Assembly (NCBI RefSeq): GCF_003312915.1 | Contig: NZ_CP030261.1 | Coordinates: 4,402,001 to 4,466,000 of the forward strand | Origin: Flavobacterium fluviale | GTDB taxonomy: Bacteria > Bacteroidota > Bacteroidia > Flavobacteriales > Flavobacteriaceae | Reading direction: 5' to 3' | DNA length: 64,000 nt | Shown here: one piece after another, positions 57,145 to 64,000 of the stretch | How positions within the stretch are numbered: the first letter of the stretch is position 1 | How the letters are laid out: each line of letters begins with the position of its first letter | Position numbers and translations under genes: made by a program | The notes under the pieces: model-generated | What the model was told of the DNA's origin: nothing | What the model saw: only the letters and a program-made list of their open reading frames with translations | Databases searched by the model: none

Positions 57145-58533
57145 ATGAAATACGACGTTATTGTTTTAGGAAGTGGTCCTGGCGGATATGTTACAGCAAT
57201 TAGAGCTTCACAATTGGGCTTTAAAGTAGCTGTAGTTGAAAAAGAAAACCTTGGTGGTGTATGTTTAAACTGGGGATGTATCCCAACTAAAGCATTACTT
57301 AAATCGGCTCAGGTTTTTGATTATTTAAAACACGCTTCTGATTACGGATTGAAAGTTTCAGAATTTGACAAAGATTTCCCTGCAGTAATTCAACGCAGCC
57401 GTGGTGTTGCTGAAGGAATGAGCAAAGGAGTTCAATTCTTAATGAAAAAAAACAAAATTGACGTTATCGAAGGTTTTGGAAAACTGAAACCAGGAAAAAA
57501 ACTTGACGTTACTGATAAAGATAATAAAGTTACAGAATACAGCGCTGACCACATTATCATCGCTACCGGTGCTCGTTCTCGTGAGTTACCAAATTTACCT
57601 CAAGATGGTGTAAAAGTAATTGGGTACCGTCAGGCAATGACATTGCCAACGCAGCCAAAATCTATGATTATTGTTGGTTCTGGAGCAATTGGAGTTGAGT
57701 TCGCTCACTTCTACAACTCAATGGGAACAGATGTTACGATCGTAGAATTTATGCCAAACGTTGTTCCTGTAGAAGACGAAGATATCTCAAAACAATTTGA
57801 GCGTTCTTTGAAAAAATCAGGAATTAAAGTTATGACTAACTCATCTGTTGAGCGCATTGACACAACTGGTGCAGGAGTAAAAGCTTTCGTTAAAACTGCA
57901 AAAGGAGAAGAAGTTCTTGAAGCTGACATCGTACTTTCTGCAGTTGGAATCAAAACAAACATTGAAAACATCGGATTAGAAGAAGTTGGAATCGCTGTTG
58001 ACAGAGATAAAATCTTAGTAAACGCTTACAACGCAACTAACATTCCAGGATACTACGCAATTGGAGATGTTACTCCAGGTCAAGCTTTAGCTCACGTAGC
58101 TTCTGCTGAAGGAATTAACTGTGTTGAAAAAATTAAAGGTCTTCACGTAGATCCAATTGATTACGGAAACGTTCCTGGCTGTACATATGCAACTCCAGAA
58201 ATTGCTTCTGTAGGTTTAACAGAAAAACAAGCTAAAGAAAAAGGATACGAATTAAAAATTGGTAAATTCCCATTCTCAGCTTCTGGAAAAGCAAAAGCTG
58301 CCGGTGCTGCAGACGGATTCGTAAAAGTAATCTTCGATGCTAAATACGGAGAATGGTTAGGATGCCACATGATTGGTGCTGGTGTTACAGACATGATTGC
58401 TGAAGCAGTTGTAGCTCGTAAACTAGAAACTACAGGACACGAAATCCTTAAATCTATCCACCCTCACCCAACAATGAGCGAGGCTGTTATGGAAGCTGTT
58501 GCTGATGCTTACGGCGAAGTAATTCACTTGTAA
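57145..58533 (+). CDS. lpdA: Dihydrolipoyl dehydrogenase (E3)
   Basis: A 462-residue FAD/NAD disulfide oxidoreductase serving 2-oxoacid dehydrogenase and glycine cleavage complexes. The redox disulfide is C40-x4-C45 (GGVCLNWGCIPTKA). FAD motif VLGSGPGGYV, NAD motif IIVGSGAIGVEFA, and the C-terminal His-Glu pair in HPHPTMSEA are all present. Codon use is noticeably cleaner than in its neighbours, with many strongly preferred codons, as expected for a highly expressed gene. No partner E1/E2 genes are adjacent. Confidence 0.96.
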   Translation: MKYDVIVLGSGPGGYVTAIRASQLGFKVAVVEKENLGGVCLNWGCIPTKALLKSAQVFDYLKHASDYGLKVSEFDKDFPAVIQRSRGVAEGMSKGVQFLMKKNKIDVIEGFGKLKPGKKLDVTDKDNKVTEYSADHIIIATGARSRELPNLPQDGVKVIGYRQAMTLPTQPKSMIIVGSGAIGVEFAHFYNSMGTDVTIVEFMPNVVPVEDEDISKQFERSLKKSGIKVMTNSSVERIDTTGAGVKAFVKTAKGEEVLEADIVLSAVGIKTNIENIGLEEVGIAVDRDKILVNAYNATNIPGYYAIGDVTPGQALAHVASAEGINCVEKIKGLHVDPIDYGNVPGCTYATPEIASVGLTEKQAKEKGYELKIGKFPFSASGKAKAAGAADGFVKVIFDAKYGEWLGCHMIGAGVTDMIAEAVVARKLETTGHEILKSIHPHPTMSEAVMEAVADAYGEVIHL

Positions 58534-58594
58534 AAACATACAATGTAAAGATTCAACATCTTTACGGAGTTATATATAATTTTCAATTTATAAA

Positions 58595-58627
58595 ATCCGA
58601 TTTGCGAAAGCGAGTCGGATTTTTTTA
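58595..58627 (+). terminator. Terminator of lpdA (ATCCGATTTGC family)
   Basis: ATCCGATTTGC (58595-58605) pairs along its whole length with GCGAGTCGGAT (58610-58620), two G-U pairs, around a GAAA tetraloop; a T-run follows. Confidence 0.92.
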
Positions 58628-58729
58628 TACCTATTTTTCGTAAAATTAAACTGTTTTATAAATTAGGAATTTTATATTTTAATACTATTTTCGTGCTAAA
58701 ATTTAATCTAACCAATTACAAAAAAAAGT

Positions 58730-59320
58730 ATGAAAAAATTAATCCTATTTATCATCCTAGGAGTAACTATTAATGCAGCTGCCCAAGAAGCCAGTGTAGA
58801 AAAATCAATCTTTTCAGCCCAGACAGGATTTGCAGGACTTTGGCTTAACAACGAATTAAAACTTTCTAAATCAATCGCTTTGAGAAGTGAAGTTGGTATT
58901 GAATACGATTTTGCTGTTGGAGATCATTATGATGAAGCTGGTTTTATATTACAGCCAGTATTAACTGCAGAACCTAAATTTTATTTTAATCTGAAAAAAA
59001 GAAACGCTAGAGGAAAAAATATCTCAAATAACAGCGGTAATTATATTTCACTAAAAACAAGTTATCATCCTGATTGGTTTGTTATTAATTTAGATGATAA
59101 TATCACTAAAAATGCAGATTTATCTATAACACCAACCTGGGGAATGAAAAGAGCGATAGGAGATCATTTTACTTACGAAGCTGGTGCAGGAATTGGATAC
59201 AGAATGGTTTTTATTAAAGCAAATTCTAATTTTGGAAATGCACAAAGTGTAGATGATTTTGATTACACAAAAGAACAATTCTTGCTCTATTTACATTTGA
59301 GAATTGGTTATACTTTCTAA
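58730..59320 (+). CDS. Secreted protein, probable small outer-membrane beta-barrel
   Basis: A 196-residue protein with a signal peptide (about 1-19, NAAAQ) and alternating amphipathic strands ending in LRIGYTF, with the terminal Phe typical of outer-membrane barrels. Size suggests eight strands. I do not recognise a named family. It is bounded by two nearly identical terminators (58595 and 59351), so it is a single-gene unit. Confidence 0.75.
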   Translation: MKKLILFIILGVTINAAAQEASVEKSIFSAQTGFAGLWLNNELKLSKSIALRSEVGIEYDFAVGDHYDEAGFILQPVLTAEPKFYFNLKKRNARGKNISNNSGNYISLKTSYHPDWFVINLDDNITKNADLSITPTWGMKRAIGDHFTYEAGAGIGYRMVFIKANSNFGNAQSVDDFDYTKEQFLLYLHLRIGYTF

Positions 59321-59350
59321 AAAACAAAAACAAAATTCTTAGAGTCATAA

Positions 59351-59383
59351 ATCCGATTTGCGAAAGCAAGTCGGATTTTTTTA
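59351..59383 (+). terminator. Terminator of the beta-barrel gene (ATCCGATTTGC family)
   Basis: ATCCGATTTGC (59351-59361) pairs with GCAAGTCGGAT (59366-59376) around GAAA, then a T-run. Only one base differs from the hairpin at 58595; that change replaces a G-U pair by A-U. Confidence 0.92.
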
Positions 59384-59384
59384 T

Positions 59385-59490
59385 GGCGTTACCCTTCGGG
59401 TCAGTCTGTCCGCTGTATCTTTTATGGCTCTCGAAGCCTCGGGGACCGCTGAAAAAGGATGTCGCTTCTATCCTTCACGCTGAATCATTT
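59385..59490 (+). repeat. GC-rich dispersed repeat (cccttcgggtc type)
   Basis: A locally GC-rich stretch: gcgttacccttcgggtcagt (59386-59405), tgtccgctgtatctttta (59408-59425) and aaaaggatgtcgcttctatc. It is related in opposite orientation to 28621-28702. This resembles an intergenic repeat I know as common in Flavobacterium genomes; no coding potential. Confidence 0.65.
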
Positions 59491-59566
59491 TCAAATGATC
59501 AATTTTGTATATTTGATTCAGCAACAATTATCTAATTGACTAATTTCCAAATTATCGAATTAAGAA

Positions 59567-60445
59567 ATGACTACTGACATCATAGAAGTAAACAATTTTA
59601 TCGTCCTTATAGAACAATCTAATTCTGATAAAGAATTTGTGCAAAAATGCGAGATTGACGGCGATGCAGTAGGTTTTGCTTTTTATGGTTCTGGAAATGT
59701 AGAATTAGAAATCAAACACAACAATCAGATAAAATATTTGATGAATACAACTGGTTTGGCGATTTCATTTTTTGGAAATCAGAAAGTTGGTTTTGCTCAT
59801 AAAATTGCTCCAGAAAAACCCCTGCAATCCATTAGTATTTTTGCCAAACTAAAAACCATTCAAAATTTACCACAGACCGAAAAAGAGATTTTCGAAAATC
59901 AATTACCAGAACTAGTAAACCCAAAAGCGCATTTTGTAAAAGGTCCTACTCTATTTATGACACTCGAAATGCAATTGGCCGTTCAAAAGGTATTTAATAC
60001 AACTTACACAGGCAATACAAGGCTTCTGTTTTTAAAAAGTCAGGTAAATGAATTACTTGCACATTATTTTGCACTTTTATCAGCCGAAAAGAAAAACGAA
60101 TTGACCGAAAAAGACAAAGAAAAACTTTTTCAGGCAAAAGATATTGTAAGCACAAACTATTCCAAGCCTCCAACTATTACAGAATTATCCAAACTGATTG
60201 GCTTAAACAGCAGTAAACTTAAAAAGAACTTCAAAGAATTATTTGGCATTCCAGTTTATAAATTCATTCACGAAGAACGTCTCAACAAAGCTTACGAATT
60301 ACTTTGCAGAAGCGAAAAAACGGTTCAGGAAACTGCCTGGGAAGTAGGTTATGAAAGTCTAAGTTCATTCTCCAACGCCTTTCAGAAAAAATTTGGATCA
60401 AGACCAAACGAAGTCAAAAAACAATTCCTTTCAAACAAATCTTAA
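59567..60445 (+). CDS. AraC-family transcriptional regulator
   Basis: A 292-residue regulator: an N-terminal cupin-like or unassigned domain (about 1-180) and a C-terminal pair of helix-turn-helix motifs (about 190-287), with ITELSKLIGLNSSKLKKNFK and VQETAWEVGYESLSSFSNAF and the closing KKFGSRPNEVKK. It lies 72 bases upstream of the NmrA-like gene, which it probably controls. The effector is unknown. Confidence 0.92.
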   Translation: MTTDIIEVNNFIVLIEQSNSDKEFVQKCEIDGDAVGFAFYGSGNVELEIKHNNQIKYLMNTTGLAISFFGNQKVGFAHKIAPEKPLQSISIFAKLKTIQNLPQTEKEIFENQLPELVNPKAHFVKGPTLFMTLEMQLAVQKVFNTTYTGNTRLLFLKSQVNELLAHYFALLSAEKKNELTEKDKEKLFQAKDIVSTNYSKPPTITELSKLIGLNSSKLKKNFKELFGIPVYKFIHEERLNKAYELLCRSEKTVQETAWEVGYESLSSFSNAFQKKFGSRPNEVKKQFLSNKS

Positions 60446-60517
60446 TTCTTTTCAGACAAATGTTTTCATGATGATTTATGCAGCTTTGTATCATCATTAA
60501 TTAAAAAATCATTAATC

Positions 60518-61360
60518 ATGAAAACAAACAAAATCTTAGTAATCGGCGGCAAAGGAAAAACCGGAAGTCGTGTAGTAAAATTATTAAACGAAAAGCCAAA
60601 TATAACAATCAGACTTGGTTCGAGATCTTCAGAAATTCCTTTTGACTGGGAAAAACCAGAAACTTGGTCTCTTGCTTTAAAAGATATCGACAGCGTTTAT
60701 ATTACTTTTCAACCTGATTTAGCCATTCCGTCTGCACCTGAAACCATTCAAAAATTCGCCTTATTAGCAACAAAACTTGGCGTAGAAAAAATGGTTTTAC
60801 TTTCTGGAAGAGGCGAAAAAGAAGCTCAAATCTGCGAAGAAATTCTAAAAGCAGCGGCACAAAAATGGACCATAGTAAGAGCTAGCTGGTTTAATCAGAA
60901 CTTTAGCGAAAGTATATTTTTAGAACCTCTTTTAGCAGGATTTGTAGCATTACCGCAAGCCAATGTTCTGGAACCTTTTATAGATGCCAATGATATTGCA
61001 GAAGTCGTGACTGAAGCACTTTTAAACGATAAACATAATGGTCAGACTTACGAGTTAACTGGTCCGCGTTTGCTGAGTTTCGAGCAAGCTGTAAGCGAAA
61101 TAGCAAAAGTTATTAAGAAAGAGATTGTTTTTGAGTCTTTAACTGTAGAAAAATATATCAATATGCTTCGTGAATATCAGGTTCCTGAAGATGAAATCTG
61201 GTTGATAAATTATCTTTTTTCTGAAGTTATGGATGGCCGAAATTCGAGCACAACCAATGACATCGAAAAAGTTCTCGGAAGAAAAGCAACTGATTTTTCT
61301 GAATTTGTGAAAGAAACGGCTAAAACTGGAGTTTGGAACGAAGTACGCCAATTATCATAA
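60518..61360 (+). CDS. NmrA-like NAD(P)-binding oxidoreductase
   Basis: A 280-residue atypical short-chain dehydrogenase. N-terminal Rossmann motif VIGGKGKTGSRVV (about 6-18), VLLSGRGEKEAQ and the FIDANDIAEVVTEAL segment fit the NmrA/HSCARG/QOR2-like group. The usual YxxxK pair is absent, so it may be a redox sensor or a quinone-type reductase. It probably forms a unit with the AraC regulator upstream and the small membrane protein downstream. Confidence 0.87.
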   Translation: MKTNKILVIGGKGKTGSRVVKLLNEKPNITIRLGSRSSEIPFDWEKPETWSLALKDIDSVYITFQPDLAIPSAPETIQKFALLATKLGVEKMVLLSGRGEKEAQICEEILKAAAQKWTIVRASWFNQNFSESIFLEPLLAGFVALPQANVLEPFIDANDIAEVVTEALLNDKHNGQTYELTGPRLLSFEQAVSEIAKVIKKEIVFESLTVEKYINMLREYQVPEDEIWLINYLFSEVMDGRNSSTTNDIEKVLGRKATDFSEFVKETAKTGVWNEVRQLS

Positions 61361-61369
61361 ATTATTTAA

Positions 61370-61609
61370 ATGCATTTGTATCAGGGACAATACTCTGGAT
61401 TTATCAAAAATCTATCGAGAATTCAAGTTAGTTTAATCATGTCTCTCATTGCAATTTTAATGGATATTTTAATATTTGTTCCTCTTGTAGAAATTCCTAA
61501 AGGCAACACACATAGAGATTTTTTCAACAATCCGCTAAAATGGATTTTAGCCATTTTAAATGCCGCAACAGTATATTTTTATTGGAAAAAGAGATTTAAA
61601 ATTAAATAA
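61370..61609 (+). CDS. Small two-helix membrane protein
   Basis: A 79-residue protein with two hydrophobic helices (about 18-41 and 56-72) and a basic C-terminus (YWKKRFKIK). It begins 9 bases after the NmrA-like gene, so co-translation is likely. Start ATG at 61370; internal Met at 24 is an alternative but would split the first helix. I do not recognise a family. Confidence 0.6.
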   Translation: MHLYQGQYSGFIKNLSRIQVSLIMSLIAILMDILIFVPLVEIPKGNTHRDFFNNPLKWILAILNAATVYFYWKKRFKIK

Positions 61610-61634
61610 TAGTAAAAGAGGTTTTAAATTTTGT

Positions 61635-61662
61635 AATCCGGCTTGCAGAAGTAAGTCGGATT
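61635..61662 (+). terminator. Terminator hairpin (ATCCGATTTGC family, variant)
   Basis: AATCCGGCTTGC (61635-61646) pairs fully with GTAAGTCGGATT (61651-61662) around AGAA. Relative to the copy at 59351, two stem changes keep pairing. The T-run is weak. Confidence 0.75.
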
Positions 61663-61694
61663 ATTTATCTTACAAGAATATAAAAATAAAAATC

Positions 61695-62444
61695 ATGTCA
61701 GAAACAAAAATATTCTACGCCGACGGAGAAAATCCAAAAATGATTGAAGCTTACAAAAAAGCTCAGGAAACCTTTAAATATTTCTGGAGAGAATTATCTT
61801 GGGAATACCGCCGAATAGTCCCAGGACTTGATGTTGCATGTGTAAAGCTGGCTTTTACGCAGGAAATCGACAATGAAACCGTTGTAGAACACATGTGGAT
61901 TAACGATGTAAATTTTGACGGCGAAAACATATACGGTGTTCTAGTAAATGACCCAGACGAATTAACGAATGTAAACAACGGAGATGAAGTACAAATTCCT
62001 GTAAATCAAATTAGCGATTGGTTATTTGCTATTGATGGAAAGACCTACGGTGCTTTTACAATTCAGGCAATGCGTTCTGAAATGAGCGAAGAGGAAAGAG
62101 CTGCACATGACGAAGCTTGGGGACTAGATTTTGGTGATTTTGATGATGTTTTAGTGGTTAATGAACAAAAAGAAAAACCAGAAAATATCATTGAACATCC
62201 GATGAGCAAAAACATGAAAGAAAGTCTTATCGAATTTGTACAAAATAATCCAGAAGAAGTAACCGCTCAAGACGAATTGGGCTACACTTTTTTACATCGT
62301 GAAGTAATTGCCGGAAACCAAACTTCTGTAGAAGTTTTACTAGAATCTGGAGCCGATAAAAATGCCAAAACTGAGACTGGGAAAACAGCACTCGATTTCG
62401 CTAAAGAACTCAAGTGGGAGCATTTAGTAACTGTTCTTCAATAA
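61695..62444 (+). CDS. DUF2314 protein with C-terminal ankyrin repeats
   Basis: A 249-residue soluble protein. Residues about 1-150 match DUF2314 (KIFYADGENPKMIEAYKKAQ; CVKLAFTQE; HMWINDVNFDG; GVLVNDPDEL). Residues about 175-249 hold two ankyrin-type repeats (GYTFLHREVIAGNQTSVEVLLESGADKNAKTETG in pieces). The ATG at 61695 is preferred; the longer frame from 61560 overlaps the previous gene and hairpin. Proteins of this kind are often tied to polymorphic toxin immunity, but no toxin is adjacent, so function stays open. Confidence 0.85.
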   Translation: MSETKIFYADGENPKMIEAYKKAQETFKYFWRELSWEYRRIVPGLDVACVKLAFTQEIDNETVVEHMWINDVNFDGENIYGVLVNDPDELTNVNNGDEVQIPVNQISDWLFAIDGKTYGAFTIQAMRSEMSEEERAAHDEAWGLDFGDFDDVLVVNEQKEKPENIIEHPMSKNMKESLIEFVQNNPEEVTAQDELGYTFLHREVIAGNQTSVEVLLESGADKNAKTETGKTALDFAKELKWEHLVTVLQ

Positions 62445-62453
62445 CAAAAATTC

Positions 62454-62488
62454 AAAATCCGATTTATTATTTAAATCGGATTTTTTTT
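62454..62488 (+). terminator. Terminator after the DUF2314 gene
   Basis: AAAATCCGATTTA (62454-62466) pairs perfectly with TAAATCGGATTTT (62472-62484), then a T-run. It shares the ATCCGATTT core with the neighbouring hairpins. Confidence 0.92.
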
Positions 62489-62557
62489 GATTTTATATGA
62501 TGAATAAATATCGATTTTTAATAACCTTTTAAAGAGTTAATTTTAATAATAAAGAAC

Positions 62558-62565
62558 TAGTTTTG
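62558..62565 (+). promoter_or_regulatory. -7 element of the TPM-domain gene
   Basis: TAGTTTTG matches TAnnTTTG and lies 25 bases before the start codon at 62591. Confidence 0.5.
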
Positions 62566-62590
62566 CAGCGCCTCAAAACATATATCTGCC

Positions 62591-63082
62591 ATGAAAAAAT
62601 TAGTACTTATTTTTATAATTGTTCTTTTTTTACCCACTCTTTCTTTTGCACAGACGAAAACAGAAAATCAGCCTGTTTTTGCCAAATCCTATGATTATGT
62701 AAATGATTTCGAAAAAATTCTTACTCCAAATCAGGTCAAAAATTTAAATGACTTTTTAAAATCAAGCGAAGCCAAAACAAACAGCAAAATACTTATTGTA
62801 ACAACTCCCTCTATTCTTCCTCATACAGATTTAACTAATTATTCGTTAGATTTAGATAAATATTTAGTTTCAAAGCTAAAAATAGACACTTCAATTTTAA
62901 TTGTAATTAGTAAACAATTGAGGCAGATTCAGGTTCATGGAGTCGAAAAAATCCGGGCTAAAATGAGCGATCAGGAAATGAAAGATATTGTATCGTCGTA
63001 TATAGTTCCAGAATTAAAAAAAGGCGATTACTACAAAGGATTACAGCAGGGCGCTCTGCAGCTGGCTAAAAAAATAGAGTAA
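62591..63082 (+). CDS. Secreted TPM-domain protein
   Basis: A 163-residue protein with a signal peptide (about 1-20, SFAQ) and a TPM domain (about 33-160): YVNDFEKILTPNQVKNLNDFL, KILIVTTP, ILIVISKQLRQIQVHGVEKIRA. TPM-domain proteins include photosystem II repair factor TLP18.3 and bacterial envelope proteins; catalytic function is debated. It lacks the C-terminal membrane helix and Gly-rich tail of many homologues, so it should be soluble in the periplasm. Confidence 0.88.
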   Translation: MKKLVLIFIIVLFLPTLSFAQTKTENQPVFAKSYDYVNDFEKILTPNQVKNLNDFLKSSEAKTNSKILIVTTPSILPHTDLTNYSLDLDKYLVSKLKIDTSILIVISKQLRQIQVHGVEKIRAKMSDQEMKDIVSSYIVPELKKGDYYKGLQQGALQLAKKIE

Positions 63083-63088
63083 AAAAAC

Positions 63089-63126
63089 AAAGTCCGACCT
63101 GCAAAACAAGTCGGACTTTTTTTATA
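63089..63126 (+). terminator. Terminator of the TPM-domain gene (variant of the family)
   Basis: AAAGTCCGACCTG (63089-63101) pairs with CAAGTCGGACTTT (63107-63119), one mismatch, then a T-run. The stem keeps the TCCGA/TCGGA core of its neighbours. Confidence 0.9.
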
Positions 63127-63192
63127 TCATAAATTGCCTTTTTGCAATAAAAATAATATATTGTATACACTTTAAACTAGAAAACGATACAT

Positions 63193-63840
63193 ATGAATTT
63201 AGAAGAATATAAAAAACAATTTACGGAAGATGATGCAGTGGGCTGGTTAGAAATCGATAAAGAATTTGACCAGCTTTATCCAGGTCAGGAACCCAAACAT
63301 TTTGCGCCTGCGCTCAGCTATATGCTCGGTGGTGATAGTCCGCTGGATGGTGTGAGTTATTACGAAAGTCAAAAGCAGGAACATCATTATCATTTTATCA
63401 CTTACGGTTTTTCAGAATTGTATTATAACGAAGAAAAAGTAGACGGAGAATTTAGCAAATGGGGTTTCGAACTTACTTTTAGATTAAAACCATTTGAAGC
63501 CGATAACGGCAATCCAAGCTGGGCAGTGGCATTACTTCAAAATATTGCCAAATATGTTTTTAACAGCGGTAACTGGTTTGAAGAATTTCACTACATGCCT
63601 GCAAACGGACCGATTCGTCTGGATACTGATACTGATATTACAGCACTGCTTATTGTAAACGACCCAGAAGTCGAAAAAAAGCAGACTCCTCACGGCGAAG
63701 TTTCGTTTTTACAAATAGTAGGAATTACTTCGGCAGAATATGAGCATATCAAAGCAAATCCGGGAACAGTCGAAGAATTGGTCAATAAACTAAAAGAAAA
63801 CAATCCTTTATTAATTACCGATTTAAATCGAAAAGATTAA
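63193..63840 (+). CDS. Suppressor-of-fused (SUFU) domain protein
   Basis: A 215-residue soluble protein with a SUFU-type domain (about 30-185): DGVSYYESQKQEHHYHFITYGFSELYY, WGFELTFRLKP, WFEEFHYMPANGPI in pieces. Bacterial SUFU proteins are frequently immunity proteins of toxin systems, but no toxin gene is adjacent. Single gene, with a terminator hairpin of the local family downstream. No signal peptide. Confidence 0.88.
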   Translation: MNLEEYKKQFTEDDAVGWLEIDKEFDQLYPGQEPKHFAPALSYMLGGDSPLDGVSYYESQKQEHHYHFITYGFSELYYNEEKVDGEFSKWGFELTFRLKPFEADNGNPSWAVALLQNIAKYVFNSGNWFEEFHYMPANGPIRLDTDTDITALLIVNDPEVEKKQTPHGEVSFLQIVGITSAEYEHIKANPGTVEELVNKLKENNPLLITDLNRKD

Positions 63841-63863
63841 GATCTATTAGAATTTAAAAATGA

Positions 63864-63895
63864 TCAATCCGATTTGCAGAAACAAGTCGGATTGA
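63864..63895 (+). terminator. Hairpin after the SUFU gene (ATCCGATTTGC family)
   Basis: TCAATCCGATTTG (63864-63876) pairs with CAAGTCGGATTGA (63883-63895) including one G-U pair. The T-run is broken, so termination may be partial. Confidence 0.75.
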
Positions 63896-63966
63896 TTTCT
63901 TTTGGTTTGTTAAAAAACATTCAAAAGGCAATTATTTTAATAACTTTAGGTCTAAATAGTAAAGTC

Positions 63967-64000
63967 ATGAAAGAAATCTGCATTGTTGAATTTACTTCTA
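63967..64000 (+). CDS. Start of a CDS truncated by the window edge
   Basis: ATG at 63967 opens a frame (MKEICIVEFTS) that runs off the window. TAACTTTA (63941-63948), one mismatch from the -7 consensus, lies 18 bases upstream, supporting a real start. Too little is visible to name the product. Confidence 0.45.
   Translation, partial: MKEICIVEFTS

Noticed and set aside
1..64000. tRNA, rRNA, insertion sequence, prophage or integrase
   Set aside because: No cloverleaf-like sequence, rRNA segment, transposase or phage gene could be supported anywhere in the window.

Overview
The window looks like a chromosomal segment from a Flavobacterium-like member of the Bacteroidota. The evidence is AT-rich intergenic DNA, Bacteroidota-type promoters (TTG, about 19 bases, TAnnTTTG), SusC/SusD pairs, a Rho factor with a long Asn-rich insertion, a DUF4293 protein, and many short dispersed repeats of the kind common in Flavobacterium genomes. 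The species cannot be fixed from the sequence alone.

Region 1 (1-22,960) is an assimilatory nitrate/nitrite and molybdenum-cofactor island. It holds the 3' part of nirB, nirD, a DUF4202 gene, a NarX-like sensor kinase with a NarL-like regulator, narK, an alginate-export-type outer-membrane porin, a small secreted protein, a divergent FNR-like regulator with four candidate iron-sulfur cysteines, a three-part nitrate reductase (Mo catalytic part, FAD/NAD reductase, [2Fe-2S] tail), a nitrite/sulfite-reductase-like protein fused to rubredoxin, and a Lys-rich protein. A minus-strand series follows for molybdenum cofactor and siroheme: moeA, mobA, cobA (SUMT), moaD, moeB-rhodanese, moaE, moaC-mogA fusion, moaA. 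The narK, nitrate reductase and moeA promoters share a TACTTAT / AAGTAT-N2-ATACTT signature fused to the -7 element. A perfect TTGAT-N4-ATCAA box lies between moeA and mobA.

Region 2 (23,300-42,950) is a sulfate-ester scavenging locus. Two SusC/SusD operons are accompanied by three type I sulfatases (CAPTR, CSPSR, CAPTR active sites), a YeiH-type putative sulfate transporter, a rhodanese-thioredoxin protein, a fatty-acid/sterol hydroxylase-like protein and a 39-residue membrane protein. The most unusual feature lies in front of each susC: a matched leader of roughly 440-500 bases with an identical promoter layout, a 28-codon leader peptide ending in Cys/Met-rich codons, a second 10-codon ORF, and a conserved hairpin. 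The start and end of the first leader ORF can pair in both copies by different but compensating bases. I infer a cysteine (sulfur) responsive attenuator controlling organosulfur uptake.

Region 3 (42,950-58,540) is mostly housekeeping: ornithine aminotransferase with a divergent Lrp-type regulator, dienelactone hydrolase, DUF3667, an M28 peptidase lipoprotein, rho, DUF4293, a second NarL-type two-component pair, a phosphoesterase, truA, an ABC exporter, a NUMOD4/HNH-like DNA-binding protein, and dihydrolipoyl dehydrogenase.

Region 4 (58,540-64,000) carries small single-gene units: an outer-membrane-like protein, an AraC regulator with an NmrA-type oxidoreductase and a small membrane protein, DUF2314-ankyrin, TPM-domain and SUFU-domain proteins. 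They are separated by near-identical terminator hairpins. I saw no tRNA, rRNA, CRISPR array, transposase or prophage.
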